NCBI RefSeq assembly: GCF_019510245.1
Contig: NZ_JAEKKT010000162.1
Coordinates: forward strand, 1 to 48,861
DNA from: Streptomyces sp.
GTDB taxonomy: Bacteria; Actinomycetota; Actinomycetes; Streptomycetales; Streptomycetaceae
Reading direction: 5' to 3'
DNA length: 48,861 nt
Part shown: positions 1 through 8,004 of the stretch, in pieces
How the letters are laid out: every line of letters begins with the position of its first letter
Position numbering within the stretch: position 1 is the first letter of the stretch
Program-made: the position numbers and the translations under genes
Notes under the pieces: model-generated
Databases searched by the model: none
Seen by the model: the letters and a program-made list of their open reading frames with translations, nothing else
What the model was told of the DNA's origin: nothing

Positions 1-396
1 GAGCACGCGGCGGCGATGGCGCGGGCGACGGCGGCCCGGCTCGCGGGGTGGCGGACCGCCCCGGTCGTCCTGGCGGAACAGGCCCGCGTGGCCCTCGGCG
101 ACGACATCGCCCACGCGATGGGCGCGGCCCTGGTGGTCGTCCTGATCGGCGAACGCCCCGGCATGTCGGCGGCGGACTCCCTGGGCGCGTACCTGACGTA
201 CCGGCCGGTGCCGGGCACCACGACAGACGCCGACCGCAACTGCCTGAGCAACATCCGGCCGCCGCGGGGCCTCGCCTACGAGACGGCGGCAGGGAAGCTG
301 GCGGCGCTGCTGGGGAGGGCGCGGGAGCTGGGGCGGACGGGGGTGGAGCTGAAGGACGAAAGCGATCACGGACAGGTGATCGATCGGATACTCTGA
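1..396 (+). CDS. eutC: Ethanolamine ammonia-lyase small subunit, C-terminal part (cut by window edge)
   Basis: The frame is open from base 1, so the 5' part of the gene lies outside the window; 131 residues are visible. EutC is the small subunit of the adenosylcobalamin-dependent lyase that converts ethanolamine to acetaldehyde and ammonia. The visible part carries the family's conserved C-terminal blocks: a GERPG stretch followed by DSLGAYLTY, then the CLSNIRP block and an ending close to TGVELKD. The large subunit eutB would be expected upstream, outside the window. A Uma2 gene follows after 35 bases. Identity is secure from these blocks; catalytic competence cannot be judged from a fragment. 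Confidence 0.93.
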   Translation, partial: EHAAAMARATAARLAGWRTAPVVLAEQARVALGDDIAHAMGAALVVVLIGERPGMSAADSLGAYLTYRPVPGTTTDADRNCLSNIRPPRGLAYETAAGKLAALLGRARELGRTGVELKDESDHGQVIDRIL

Positions 397-431
397 GTTG
401 CGTCTGGCTCGCATCGAGGGGAGGGCGCATC

Positions 432-1043
432 ATGACATTGATGACTGAGCGACCGGTGATAAGCGGCGGCGAGCCCGGCAGTTTCGAGGAACTGCTGGAC
501 ATCCTTGATGAGCTGGACCTGCGTGACGGCTTCAAGGCCGAGATCTACCGGGGGAAAATCGTCGTGTCGCCGTGGTCCAAGGGGTACTACGCCCGAGTGG
601 TGACACTGGTGTGCAGGCAGTTGGAACCACATCTTCCGGAGGGGCACGTCATCGATCGGGGGCCGTTCCTCTACGTCTTCCCCGGCGACGAGAGTGCGTA
701 CGGGCCGGACATCCACGCAGCTCCCACGCGGGTCTTTGAGACGGAGAGTAATCGTTTGGACGGCGAGTCCCTGGTCTTCGTCGCCGAGCTGACATCTACT
801 TCCACCCGGGATGACGACCTGACCGACAAGGTCGAGATTTATGGCAGGGCCGGTGTCCCCGTATACCTGCTCCTCGACATGCAGAAGGCGCAGTCAACGG
901 TGTTCTGGACACCTTCGGTCAACGGGTACGAGTCACACTGCACCCGGCCGTTCGGCGAGGACCTCCACGTCCCGAAGCCTTTCGACTGCACCCTCGACAC
1001 CACCGGCTTCCACGCCCCCACTACGAAGAAGTCGGCACCGTAA
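432..1043 (+). CDS. Uma2 family (DUF820) restriction-endonuclease-like protein
   Basis: 203 residues, the usual length of Uma2 proteins, which are abundant in Streptomyces and have a PD-(D/E)xK nuclease fold; their biological role is unproven. The expected landmarks are visible: GPDIHA for the first acidic residue, then VAELTS and DDDLTDKVEIYGRAG, the Glu/Lys core of the active site, and a hydrophobic VPVYLLLD strand. The start is the ATG at 432 behind a GGGAGG-like site; an in-frame ATG at 441 is an alternative. G+C is visibly lower than in neighbouring genes, which suggests transfer. Its 3' end overlaps the convergent diacylglycerol-kinase-like gene by 23 bases. A second, decayed Uma2 copy lies at 24831-25110. 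Confidence 0.85.
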   Translation: MTLMTERPVISGGEPGSFEELLDILDELDLRDGFKAEIYRGKIVVSPWSKGYYARVVTLVCRQLEPHLPEGHVIDRGPFLYVFPGDESAYGPDIHAAPTRVFETESNRLDGESLVFVAELTSTSTRDDDLTDKVEIYGRAGVPVYLLLDMQKAQSTVFWTPSVNGYESHCTRPFGEDLHVPKPFDCTLDTTGFHAPTTKKSAP

Positions 1044-1866
1044 GCCCCCACCCCCCCTCCACCACCCGCCACGTCCGTCGCCGTACCGGTCCGGACAGCC
1101 CGCCGTCGGCCCGGTAGCGGAAATCCGCCCCCGTCACCGTCACCGTGCGGCCCGAGGCCCGTACCGGGGTCGCCGCCGCGCCCACCGACAGCGGGCGTAC
1201 CTCCACCTCGGCGAGGCCGTCGTGGCCGCCGGGGGTCACCGAGATGCCCTCGACCGGCTGGTCCAGGTCGACGACCGTCTCGCCGTCGACCTCCACCCGC
1301 AGGCGGGCGGGCGGACCGGGCACGGCCAGGGCCGGGGCCGGGCGCACGGACAGGGACCGCACGAGGTTCTGGTACGGCCGCAGCCACCCCCGGGCCGGCA
1401 CCGGCTCCGGGGCCCTGGCCGCCGTGGCCGCCAGCGGCGGGATCCGCAGCGCGCCCAGCACCACCCCGTCGCTGTCGTCGACGAGGAGGTCCATGCGGCG
1501 CTCCACCCCGTCCAGGACCGCCCGTGCCGCCGCGACCGCACCGGTGGGCACCCCGAGCGCGTGCGCGACGTCCAGCGCGCCCCCGACCGGGACCATGGAC
1601 AGCACGCAGCCGGCCAGCTCCCGTCTCCGGTGCAGAAAGGTCACCGCACGGACCAGGGCACCGTCGTCCCCGACGACCACCGGCCGCCGCGAGCCCCTGC
1701 GGGCCAGCACGCGGCCGAATTCCTCGGGCCCCTCCGGCATGCACACCTTCGCCACCGCACCCGCGCTGAGCACGTCTTTCGCGATCCGGACGGATTCACC
1801 GTCCGTTTCCCTCGCGGCCGGATCGATGATCACCAGCAGCTGATCGGACCTCGCGAAAGTCGCCAC
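1021..1866 (-). CDS. Diacylglycerol kinase-like protein with altered catalytic motifs
   Basis: 281 residues with a GTG start at 1866. The overall pattern is that of the DAGK/sphingosine kinase family: a Rossmann-like N-terminal half and a beta-rich C-terminal half ending in a strand-rich lipid-binding-like region. The nucleotide loop that normally reads GGDGT is here GDDGA (residues 66-70), and the second loop, normally GTGNDFAR, is here GGALDVAH (residues 95-102). Those positions bind the ATP phosphates in active members, so this may be a non-catalytic homologue. It is divergent from purA, with a hairpin in between, and convergent with the Uma2 gene. Family assignment is likely; activity is doubtful. 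Confidence 0.7.
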   Translation of the reverse strand: MATFARSDQLLVIIDPAARETDGESVRIAKDVLSAGAVAKVCMPEGPEEFGRVLARRGSRRPVVVGDDGALVRAVTFLHRRRELAGCVLSMVPVGGALDVAHALGVPTGAVAAARAVLDGVERRMDLLVDDSDGVVLGALRIPPLAATAARAPEPVPARGWLRPYQNLVRSLSVRPAPALAVPGPPARLRVEVDGETVVDLDQPVEGISVTPGGHDGLAEVEVRPLSVGAAATPVRASGRTVTVTGADFRYRADGGLSGPVRRRTWRVVEGGWGLTVPTSS

Positions 1867-1908
1867 CTCGGTCCTGCCTCGCTTCCTCGGGTAGCATCAC
1901 TGTGCAAG

Positions 1909-1936
1909 AGCCCCTTGCGCTATTGCGCCAGGGGCT
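1909..1936. other. Inverted repeat between divergent genes
   Basis: AGCCCC pairs with GGGGCT, and inside it GCGC pairs with GCGC around a TATT loop, leaving one 2-base internal mismatch. It sits between the diacylglycerol-kinase-like gene and purA, so it is in neither coding region. It could be an operator or a transcript hairpin in either leader; no T-tract follows, so an intrinsic terminator is less likely. Confidence 0.45.
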
Positions 1937-2063
1937 TCGTCTATTCCGGGGCATCCGGTCCGACGGTTGTGCGGCCAACGACGGCCGCGGTGGTACGCGG
2001 CGACGAACCTTACGCGTACGCCCCTGACCTTGGACATGCCCCGCCCGGAAGGGGTGTACGCGC

Positions 2064-3347
2064 GTGCCCGCACTTGTGCTGCTCGGTGCTCAGTGGGGTG
2101 ACGAAGGCAAGGGAAAGGCGACGGACCTGCTAGGCGGCTCCGTCGACTATGTGGTGCGCTACCAGGGCGGCAACAACGCCGGCCACACGGTCGTCGTCGG
2201 CGACCAGAAGTATGCGCTCCACCTCCTCCCTTCCGGAATCCTCTCGCCCACGTGTGTCCCGGTCATCGGCAACGGTGTCGTCGTCGACCCGTCGGTCCTG
2301 CTCTCCGAGCTGAGCGGTCTGAACGAGCGTGGCGTCGACACGTCCAAGCTCCTCATCAGCGGTAACGCGCACATCATCACGCCGTACAACGTGACCGTCG
2401 ACAAGGTGACGGAGCGCTTCCTCGGGAAGCGGAAGATCGGTACGACGGGGCGCGGCATCGGCCCGACCTACGCAGACAAGATCAACCGTGTCGGCATCCG
2501 GGTCCAGGACCTCTACGACGAGTCGATCCTGACCCAGAAGGTCGAGGCGGCCCTCGACGTCAAGAACCAGATGCTCACCAAGCTCTACAACCGGCGCGCG
2601 ATCGCCGTCGAGCAGGTCGTCGAGGAGTTGCTGGGCTACGCGGAGAAGCTCGCTCCGTACGTCGCCGACACGGTCCTGGTCCTCAACCAGGCCCTGGAGG
2701 ACGACAAGGTCGTCCTCTTCGAGGGCGGGCAGGGCACGCTCCTCGACATCGACCACGGCACCTATCCGTTCGTGACGTCCTCGAACCCGACCGCGGGCGG
2801 TGCCTGCACCGGCTCCGGCGTCGGCCCGACGAAGATCAGCCGGGTCATCGGCATCCTCAAGGCGTACACGACCCGCGTCGGCGCCGGCCCGTTCCCGACC
2901 GAGCTCTTCGACGCGGACGGCGAGGCGCTGCGCCGGATCGGCGGCGAGCGCGGTGTGACGACCGGCCGGGACCGCCGCTGCGGCTGGTTCGACGCGGTCA
3001 TCGCCCGCTACGCGACCCGCGTGAACGGCCTGACCGACTTCTTCCTCACCAAGCTCGACGTGCTGACGGGCTGGGAGCAGATCCCGGTCTGCGTCGCGTA
3101 CGAGATCGACGGCAAGCGCGTCGAGGAACTCCCCTACTCCCAGAGCGACTTCCACCACGCGAAGCCGGTCTACGAGACGCTGCCGGGCTGGTCCGAGGAC
3201 ATCACCAAGGCCAAGTCCTTCGCGGACCTGCCGAAGAACGCGCAGAACTACGTCAAGGCGCTGGAGGAGATGTCCGGCGCCCCGATCTCCGCGATCGGCG
3301 TGGGCCCGGGCCGGGACGAGACGATCGAGATCAACTCGTTCCTGTAG
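2064..3347 (+). CDS. purA: Adenylosuccinate synthetase
   Basis: 427 residues, full length. PurA joins IMP and aspartate using GTP to make adenylosuccinate, the first committed step from IMP to AMP, in the cytosol. Family motifs are intact: WGDEGKGK (11-18) as the GTP loop with catalytic Asp13, GGNNAGHT with catalytic His41, GTTGRGIGPTYADK, FEGGQGTLLDIDHGTYPFVTSSN-like substrate segment, and TTGRDRRCGWFD. The start is the GTG at 2064 behind a GGAAGGGG site. It is monocistronic: the upstream gene is divergent and a 9-bp hairpin follows the stop. Confidence 0.98.
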   Translation: MPALVLLGAQWGDEGKGKATDLLGGSVDYVVRYQGGNNAGHTVVVGDQKYALHLLPSGILSPTCVPVIGNGVVVDPSVLLSELSGLNERGVDTSKLLISGNAHIITPYNVTVDKVTERFLGKRKIGTTGRGIGPTYADKINRVGIRVQDLYDESILTQKVEAALDVKNQMLTKLYNRRAIAVEQVVEELLGYAEKLAPYVADTVLVLNQALEDDKVVLFEGGQGTLLDIDHGTYPFVTSSNPTAGGACTGSGVGPTKISRVIGILKAYTTRVGAGPFPTELFDADGEALRRIGGERGVTTGRDRRCGWFDAVIARYATRVNGLTDFFLTKLDVLTGWEQIPVCVAYEIDGKRVEELPYSQSDFHHAKPVYETLPGWSEDITKAKSFADLPKNAQNYVKALEEMSGAPISAIGVGPGRDETIEINSFL

Positions 3348-3370
3348 GGCTGTCGTTGCACGACGTTCTT

Positions 3371-3400
3371 GGGCCGGTCTTGGCAATCCTTGACCGGCCC
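3371..3400 (+). terminator. Hairpin terminator after purA
   Basis: GGGCCGGTC pairs perfectly with GACCGGCCC across a 12-base loop, 24 bases past the purA stop. Only a short T-containing tract follows, as is common in Streptomyces terminators. Confidence 0.7.
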
Positions 3401-3509
3401 TTGGGCTTTCCGTGGTTACGCCGGTAACGGGCGACGGCCAGCATCTACGCGGGTAGCCCGCCGCCTCCCGCATGCCACACCCGCCCTCTCCGCCTCTCAG
3501 GAGCCCTGA

Positions 3510-5342
3510 ATGCCCGTCAATCCCATGAACCGCCGTGAGTTCGTGCAGAAGTCGGCCGTCACCGGCGCTGCCGTGGCCGTCGCGGGAACGGTCGGTACCG
3601 GCAGCGCCGAGGCCGCCGAGGCCGGCCACGGCCACGCCAAGCCCCCGAAGGCGCCCAAGACCTGGAGCTTCTCCATCCTGGGCACCACCGACCTGCACAG
3701 CCACGTCTTCAACTGGGACTACTACACCAACGCGGCGCCCGTGGACTCCAAGGGCAACACCTACGGCATCGCCCGTATCGCGACCCTGGTGAAGAACATC
3801 CGCAAGGAGGAGGGCCCGGACCGGGTCCTCCTCGTCGACGCCGGCGACATCATCCAGGGCACGTCCCTCGCCTCCTACTACGCGAGCGTCGACCCCATCA
3901 CCGGCAAGAACGGCAAGCGCGGCCCCAAGCACCCCATGGCCATCGCCATGAACGAGATGCGCTACGACGCGGCGGCCCTCGGCAACCACGAGTTCAACTA
4001 CGGCATCGAGATGGTCCGCACCTTCGAGAAGCAGTGCGACTTCCCGCTGCTCGGTGCCAACGCCCTGGACGCCAAGACGCTCAAGCCCGCCTTCCGGCCC
4101 TACACCGTCAAGCACATCAAGGTCCCGCACGGCCCGGACATCAAGGTCGGCATCCTCGGCCTCACCAACCCGGGCATCGCCCTGTGGGACAAGGACAACG
4201 TCTCCGGGAAGATGGCCTTCACGGGCCTGGTCGAGCAGGCGAAGAAGTACGTGCCGCGGCTGCGCGCCCTCGGCTGCGACGTCGTCTTCCTCACCGACCA
4301 CTCGGGCCTGGACGGCTCGACGTCGTGGGGCGACGAGCTCCCCTACGTGGAGAACGCCTCGAACCTGGTCGCCGAGCAGGTCCCCGGCATCGACGCGATC
4401 CTCGTCGGCCACACCCACGTCGACGTCCCGTCGTACACGGTGAAGAACGCGGAGACCGGCGAGGACGTCCTCCTCTCCGAGCCGTACTGCTACGGCTACC
4501 GCCTCTCCCGCTTCGACTTCGAGCTGGAGCACGTGCGCGGCTCCTGGAAGGTCACCAGGAAGACCGCCACCACCCTGAACAGCAACACGGTGGCCGAGGA
4601 CCCGCGGATCACCGAACTCCTCACCGCGGACCACCAGTTGGTCGTCAAGTACGTCAACACCGCGATCGGCACCTGCACCGCGGCGATGACGACGGCGGAG
4701 GCCTGCTGGAAGGACGTCCCCGCCATCGACTTCATCCAGCAGGTCCAGATGGACGCGGTGAAGGCGGGCCTGTCGGCGGCGGACGCCGCGCTCCCGCTGA
4801 TCTCGGTGGCCGCGTGCTTCAGCCGTACGGCCACCATCCCGGCCGGTGACGTGACGATCCGCGACGTCGCGGGCCTCTACGTCTACGAGAACACCCTGTA
4901 CGGCAAGAAGCTCACCGGCGCCCAGCTCAAGGACTACCTGGAGTACGCGGCGAAGTACTACCACCAGGTCCCGGCCGGCACGGCGGTGGACACCGCCACC
5001 CTCACCAACGCCAACAGCTTCTGGGACTACATGTACGACATGGCGGCCGGCGTCGACTACGAGATCGACATCGCGGCGGCCGAGGGCGCGCGCATCAAGA
5101 ACCTCACCTACAACGGCACCGCGGTCGCCGACGACCAGGTCTTTGTCGTCGCCGTCAACAACTACCGCGCCAACGGCGGCTCCGGCTACCCGCACATCGC
5201 CGCCGCGGAGATCGCCTACAGCTCCACCAACCAGGTCCGCGACCTGATGGTCGCCTACGCCACGGCCAAGGGCACCATCGACCCGTCGGCCTTCGCGGCC
5301 ACCAACTGGAAGCTGACGCAGGGCGGTACGCCGGTCTTCTAG
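3510..5342 (+). CDS. Tat-exported bifunctional metallophosphatase/5'-nucleotidase
   Basis: 610 residues. The N-terminus has a twin-arginine signal (Arg8-Arg9 followed by a mild hydrophobic Ala/Val stretch to about residue 35), so the folded enzyme is probably exported. The metallophosphoesterase domain shows D61-x-H63, a GD motif near 112, GNHE (158-161) and GHTH (300-303), which together bind two metals. The C-terminal 5'-nucleotidase domain (about 370-600) has the VNNYRANGGSGYP substrate loop. The family includes CpdB-like 2',3'-cyclic-nucleotide phosphodiesterases and nucleotidases; which activity applies is not decided here. A CAGGAG site precedes the ATG at 3510; ATG at 3525 is an alternative start. 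It probably scavenges phosphate and nucleosides outside the cell. Confidence 0.9.
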   Translation: MPVNPMNRREFVQKSAVTGAAVAVAGTVGTGSAEAAEAGHGHAKPPKAPKTWSFSILGTTDLHSHVFNWDYYTNAAPVDSKGNTYGIARIATLVKNIRKEEGPDRVLLVDAGDIIQGTSLASYYASVDPITGKNGKRGPKHPMAIAMNEMRYDAAALGNHEFNYGIEMVRTFEKQCDFPLLGANALDAKTLKPAFRPYTVKHIKVPHGPDIKVGILGLTNPGIALWDKDNVSGKMAFTGLVEQAKKYVPRLRALGCDVVFLTDHSGLDGSTSWGDELPYVENASNLVAEQVPGIDAILVGHTHVDVPSYTVKNAETGEDVLLSEPYCYGYRLSRFDFELEHVRGSWKVTRKTATTLNSNTVAEDPRITELLTADHQLVVKYVNTAIGTCTAAMTTAEACWKDVPAIDFIQQVQMDAVKAGLSAADAALPLISVAACFSRTATIPAGDVTIRDVAGLYVYENTLYGKKLTGAQLKDYLEYAAKYYHQVPAGTAVDTATLTNANSFWDYMYDMAAGVDYEIDIAAAEGARIKNLTYNGTAVADDQVFVVAVNNYRANGGSGYPHIAAAEIAYSSTNQVRDLMVAYATAKGTIDPSAFAATNWKLTQGGTPVF

Positions 5343-5360
5343 TCCCGCACAGCCGCACGT

Positions 5361-5403
5361 GTGGTGGCCCCACCCCTCTGGTGGGGTCACCACTCTTTCT
5401 TTT
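5361..5403 (+). terminator. Strong intrinsic terminator after the nucleotidase gene
   Basis: A 14-bp stem (5361-5374 with 5380-5393, one G-T wobble) closes a CCTCT loop and is followed by TCTTTCTTTT. This is the best canonical rho-independent terminator in the window. Confidence 0.9.
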
Positions 5404-5484
5404 CTCCGGGCAAGAGGAACCTGCTGTTGCCGCTCATGAAGCGGCGGAAGCCGTTCCCGGCCGTCGGCCTGACGGACCCCGAAC

Positions 5485-6333
5485 TCAGAGCTGCGTGGCG
5501 GCGCGGACCAGTCCGGCGACGGCCCGGGAGCGGCTGTGCGGCGGCCACGCGATCACGGTGGTGACCGGCGGCGCGTCCACCACCGGTACGGCGGCGAGGT
5601 CCTCGCGCAGCAGGGCCCGGACGGACTCCGGCACGACACAGCAGGCACGGCCCAGCGCGATCAGCTGGTACAGCTGGGCCTGGTCCCGGACCTCCGGACC
5701 GGGACCCTCCGGGTACCTGCCGTCGCGGCCCCGCCAGCGCGCCAGGGGCAGCCCGGCCGGCTCGCCGATCTCGGTCGTCCGCACCTGTTCGCGGACGGCC
5801 AGGGGATGCCCGGCCGGCACCACCAGCACCTGGCCCTCCGTCAGCAGTTCCTCGCTGTCGAAGCCCGCCGCGGAGTCGAACGGCAGGTGCAGCAGCGCCA
5901 CGTCGGCCCGTCCGTCACGCAGCATCCGCTCCTGCTCGCCGACCCCGCACAGCAGCAGATCGACGGCGGCCGCGTCCGGTTCGGCGGCGTAGGCGTCGAG
6001 CACCTTCGCCAGCAGTTCGCCGGACGCGCCCGCCTTCGTGGCCAGCACCACGCCCGGCCGGCCGGACGCGGCGAGCGCCGCGCGCCGGGTGCGCTGCTCG
6101 GCGGCCGCCACCGCGTCCAGTGCCGCCCGGGCCTCCCGCAGCAGCACCGACCCGGCCTCGGTCAGGGCGACCGCACGGCTGGTGCGTTCCAGCAGCGTCG
6201 CCCCGAGCCGCCGTTCCAGACGGCTGATCGCCCGCGACAGCGGGGGCTGCGCCATCCCGAGCCGCTGGGCCGCCCGCCCGAAGTGCAGTTCCTCGGCGAC
6301 GGCCACGAAGTACCGCAACTCCCGCGTCTCCAC
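5485..6333 (-). CDS. LysR-family transcriptional regulator
   Basis: 282 residues, GTG start at 6333. Residues 1-60 are a typical LysR winged helix-turn-helix (LRYFVAVAEELHFGRAAQRL, then a PPLSRAISRLER recognition helix). A periplasmic-binding-like effector domain follows from about residue 90. It is divergent from the short-chain dehydrogenase gene, the standard LysR arrangement, and a T-N11-A box lies in the shared promoter. The simplest reading is that it autoregulates and controls the dehydrogenase in response to a small molecule that cannot be named from sequence. Confidence 0.93.
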   Translation of the reverse strand: METRELRYFVAVAEELHFGRAAQRLGMAQPPLSRAISRLERRLGATLLERTSRAVALTEAGSVLLREARAALDAVAAAEQRTRRAALAASGRPGVVLATKAGASGELLAKVLDAYAAEPDAAAVDLLLCGVGEQERMLRDGRADVALLHLPFDSAAGFDSEELLTEGQVLVVPAGHPLAVREQVRTTEIGEPAGLPLARWRGRDGRYPEGPGPEVRDQAQLYQLIALGRACCVVPESVRALLREDLAAVPVVDAPPVTTVIAWPPHSRSRAVAGLVRAATQL

Positions 6334-6361
6334 GCTTTCATTCTACCGATCCGGCCGGGAT

Positions 6362-6380
6362 CGATACCCCTGCGGTATCG
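6362..6380. promoter_or_regulatory. LysR box candidate in divergent promoter
   Basis: CGATACC and GGTATCG form a perfect 7-bp inverted repeat with a 5-base spacer. The inner bases ATAC...GTAT give an exact T-N11-A (T6365, A6377), the classical LysR recognition pattern. It lies 29 bases from the LysR start and 55 from the dehydrogenase start. Confidence 0.75.
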
Positions 6381-6434
6381 CCGCCCACCCGATCGGTCCT
6401 GGCCCACCGTCCCGGCCCCGGACAGGATCGAAGC

Positions 6435-7163
6435 ATGACCGAACAGCAGAAGACCGCGCTGGTCACCGGCGCGAACAAGGGCATCGGACACGAGATCGCG
6501 GCCGGCCTCGGCGCCCTCGGCTGGCGCGTCGGCGTCGGCGCCCGGGACGAGGAGCGCCGCGAGACCGCCGTGGCGAAGCTGCGGGCGGCCGGCGTCGACG
6601 CGTTCGGCGTGCCGCTCGACGTCACCGACGACGCGAGCGTGACGGCGGCCGCCGCGCTGATCGAGGACCTCGCCGGACACCTCGACGCCCTCGTCAACAA
6701 CGCCGGTGTCACCGGTGGCATGGCCCAGACACCGACCACCGCCGACCTCGCGACGGTACGGGAGGCCGTCGAGACGAACGTCATCGGCGTCATCCGCGTC
6801 ACCAACGCGATGCTGCCGCTGCTGCGCCGCTCGCCGTCCCCGCGGATCGTCAACGTGTCCAGCAGCGTCGGCTCCCTCACCCGGCAGACCGCGCCCGGCG
6901 CCGAAATGGGCCCGATCGCCGTCGCCTACTCACCGTCCAAGACGTTCCTCAACGGCGTCACCGTCCAGTACGCCAGGGAACTCCAGGGCACGAACATCCT
7001 GATCAACCTCGCCTGCCCCGGCTACTGCGCCACCGACCTCAACGGCTTCCAGGGCCACCGCACCCCGCAACAGGGCGCGGCGACCGCGATCCGCCTCGCC
7101 ACACTCCCCGACGACGGCCCGACCGGCCGCTTCTTCGACGACGACGGGGAGGTGCCCTGGTGA
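6435..7163 (+). CDS. Short-chain dehydrogenase/reductase (SDR), NAD(P)-dependent
   Basis: 242 residues, classical SDR. Visible motifs are TGANKGIG (11-18) for the dinucleotide, NNAG (88-91), catalytic Ser in VSSS (142-144), and YSPSK with Tyr165 and Lys169. The sequence resembles the carbonyl-reductase-like SDR subgroup common in Streptomyces; the substrate is unknown. It is probably controlled by the divergent LysR protein. Confidence 0.93.
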   Translation: MTEQQKTALVTGANKGIGHEIAAGLGALGWRVGVGARDEERRETAVAKLRAAGVDAFGVPLDVTDDASVTAAAALIEDLAGHLDALVNNAGVTGGMAQTPTTADLATVREAVETNVIGVIRVTNAMLPLLRRSPSPRIVNVSSSVGSLTRQTAPGAEMGPIAVAYSPSKTFLNGVTVQYARELQGTNILINLACPGYCATDLNGFQGHRTPQQGAATAIRLATLPDDGPTGRFFDDDGEVPW

Positions 7164-7190
7164 CTCACCCCGGCCACGAGCTCAGCCCCG

Positions 7191-7205
7191 GTTGAGTAGC
7201 TCAAC
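7191..7205. promoter_or_regulatory. Perfect inverted repeat upstream of small membrane protein gene
   Basis: GTTGAG-TAG-CTCAAC is a perfect 6-bp inverted repeat 39 bases before the next start and 28 bases after the dehydrogenase stop. It could be an operator for the next gene or a weak terminator for the previous one. Confidence 0.4.
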
Positions 7206-7243
7206 TCAGGCGGAGACACACGGTCGGGGAAGAGATTGGAAGC

Positions 7244-7594
7244 ATGAGCCTTCCACCGCCGCGCCCCTCGCAGGGCGGGCTCCTCAGGACGGCCTTCGCC
7301 GTCGTGGCCGGACTGCTGCTCGCGGTCGCGGTCGCCGTCAACGGGCTGTTGTTCTTCGGCATGGCCTTCGCCGGTGACAGCTGTGGCACCTCGGCCGGAA
7401 CAGCGCGGTTCTGCGACGACTCCGGCGGGTGGATTCTCGTGGCGATGCTCGGGCCGTGGGTCGCGCTGGCCGCCGCGGTGGTCACGGTCGTGCTCGGGGC
7501 GGTGCAGGCCCGGCGGCCCTGGACCGCCCTGGCGCTGGGCGTCCTCGTCTACGCGGCCGGTCCCGCGCTCGCCCTGTTCACCGTCTTCGGCTAG
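7244..7594 (+). CDS. Small membrane protein of unknown function
   Basis: 116 residues. I see three hydrophobic segments: about 14-36, 63-84 and 94-114. Between the first two is a short extracellular-looking loop with Cys48 and Cys58, which could form a disulfide. A GGGGAAGAGATTGGAAGC leader provides a weak ribosome site before the ATG. I do not recognise a family. It is followed by a palindromic repeat element. Confidence 0.7.
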   Translation: MSLPPPRPSQGGLLRTAFAVVAGLLLAVAVAVNGLLFFGMAFAGDSCGTSAGTARFCDDSGGWILVAMLGPWVALAAAVVTVVLGAVQARRPWTALALGVLVYAAGPALALFTVFG

Positions 7595-7646
7595 GCGCTT
7601 CGCCGGAAGGGCCGGGACGCGCGCCGTCGATCGTCCGCGGCGCCGT

Positions 7647-7716
7647 TGTGGCTGGTCGCGCAGTTCCTCCCCCAGCCTTCGGCCAGGGGACCCCCAGCGC
7701 CCCTTACGGGGCGCTG
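7647..7716 (+). repeat. Dispersed intergenic palindromic repeat, interrupted copy
   Basis: It reads GTGGCTGGTCGCGCAGTTCC, then an inserted C/G-rich hairpin-like block (CCCCCAGCC...GGGGACCCCC), then a perfect 9-bp hairpin CAGCGCCCC-TTAC-GGGGCGCTG (7695-7716). The first half and the last hairpin match the repeat family at 14456, 19332 and 34779. It lies 3' of the 116-residue membrane protein and may end its transcript. Confidence 0.7.
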
Positions 7717-7761
7717 CAGCGGCCCGGGATCGGGCGTCGGCGTCCACGGAAGCGCGGGCCC

Positions 7762-8004
7762 TCACCCGGCCGACTGCAGGAACGCGGCCCAGGTGGCGGG
7801 GGAGAGGGTGAGGTGGGGGCCGGCGGGGGCCGTCTTGGAGTCGCGGACGTGGATGGCGTGGGGGCAGGGAGATATTTCGAGGCAGTTCCCGCCGCCGTCG
7901 CTGTAGGAGGACCTGCGCCAGGTGTAGGCGGTCTCGACGCAGTCACCGCCCCCGCCGTCGCTGTAGCTGGACTTGAACCATCGCAGGGTTCCGGTGCGGG
8001 TCAT
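7762..8004 (-). CDS. DUF397 domain protein with duplicated N-terminal motif
   Basis: 80 residues. DUF397 proteins are small Streptomyces proteins usually encoded next to an XRE regulator with a DUF5753 domain, as here; the pair behaves like a regulatory or toxin-antitoxin-type module in several reports, but the function is not settled. The ATG at 8004 overlaps the stop of the upstream regulator in an ATGA. The first half is duplicated: W-F-K-SSYSDGGG-DCVE and then W-R-R-SSYSDGGG-NCLE, before the usual VRDSK and SPATWAAFL blocks. Confidence 0.92.
   Translation of the reverse strand: MTRTGTLRWFKSSYSDGGGGDCVETAYTWRRSSYSDGGGNCLEISPCPHAIHVRDSKTAPAGPHLTLSPATWAAFLQSAG

Noticed and set aside
2130..5393. 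Very long minus-strand open frame opposite purA and the nucleotidase
   Set aside because: It is the mirror of two secure genes; its Val/Gly/Arg/Asp-rich translation has no family pattern. Long antisense frames are normal at this G+C.
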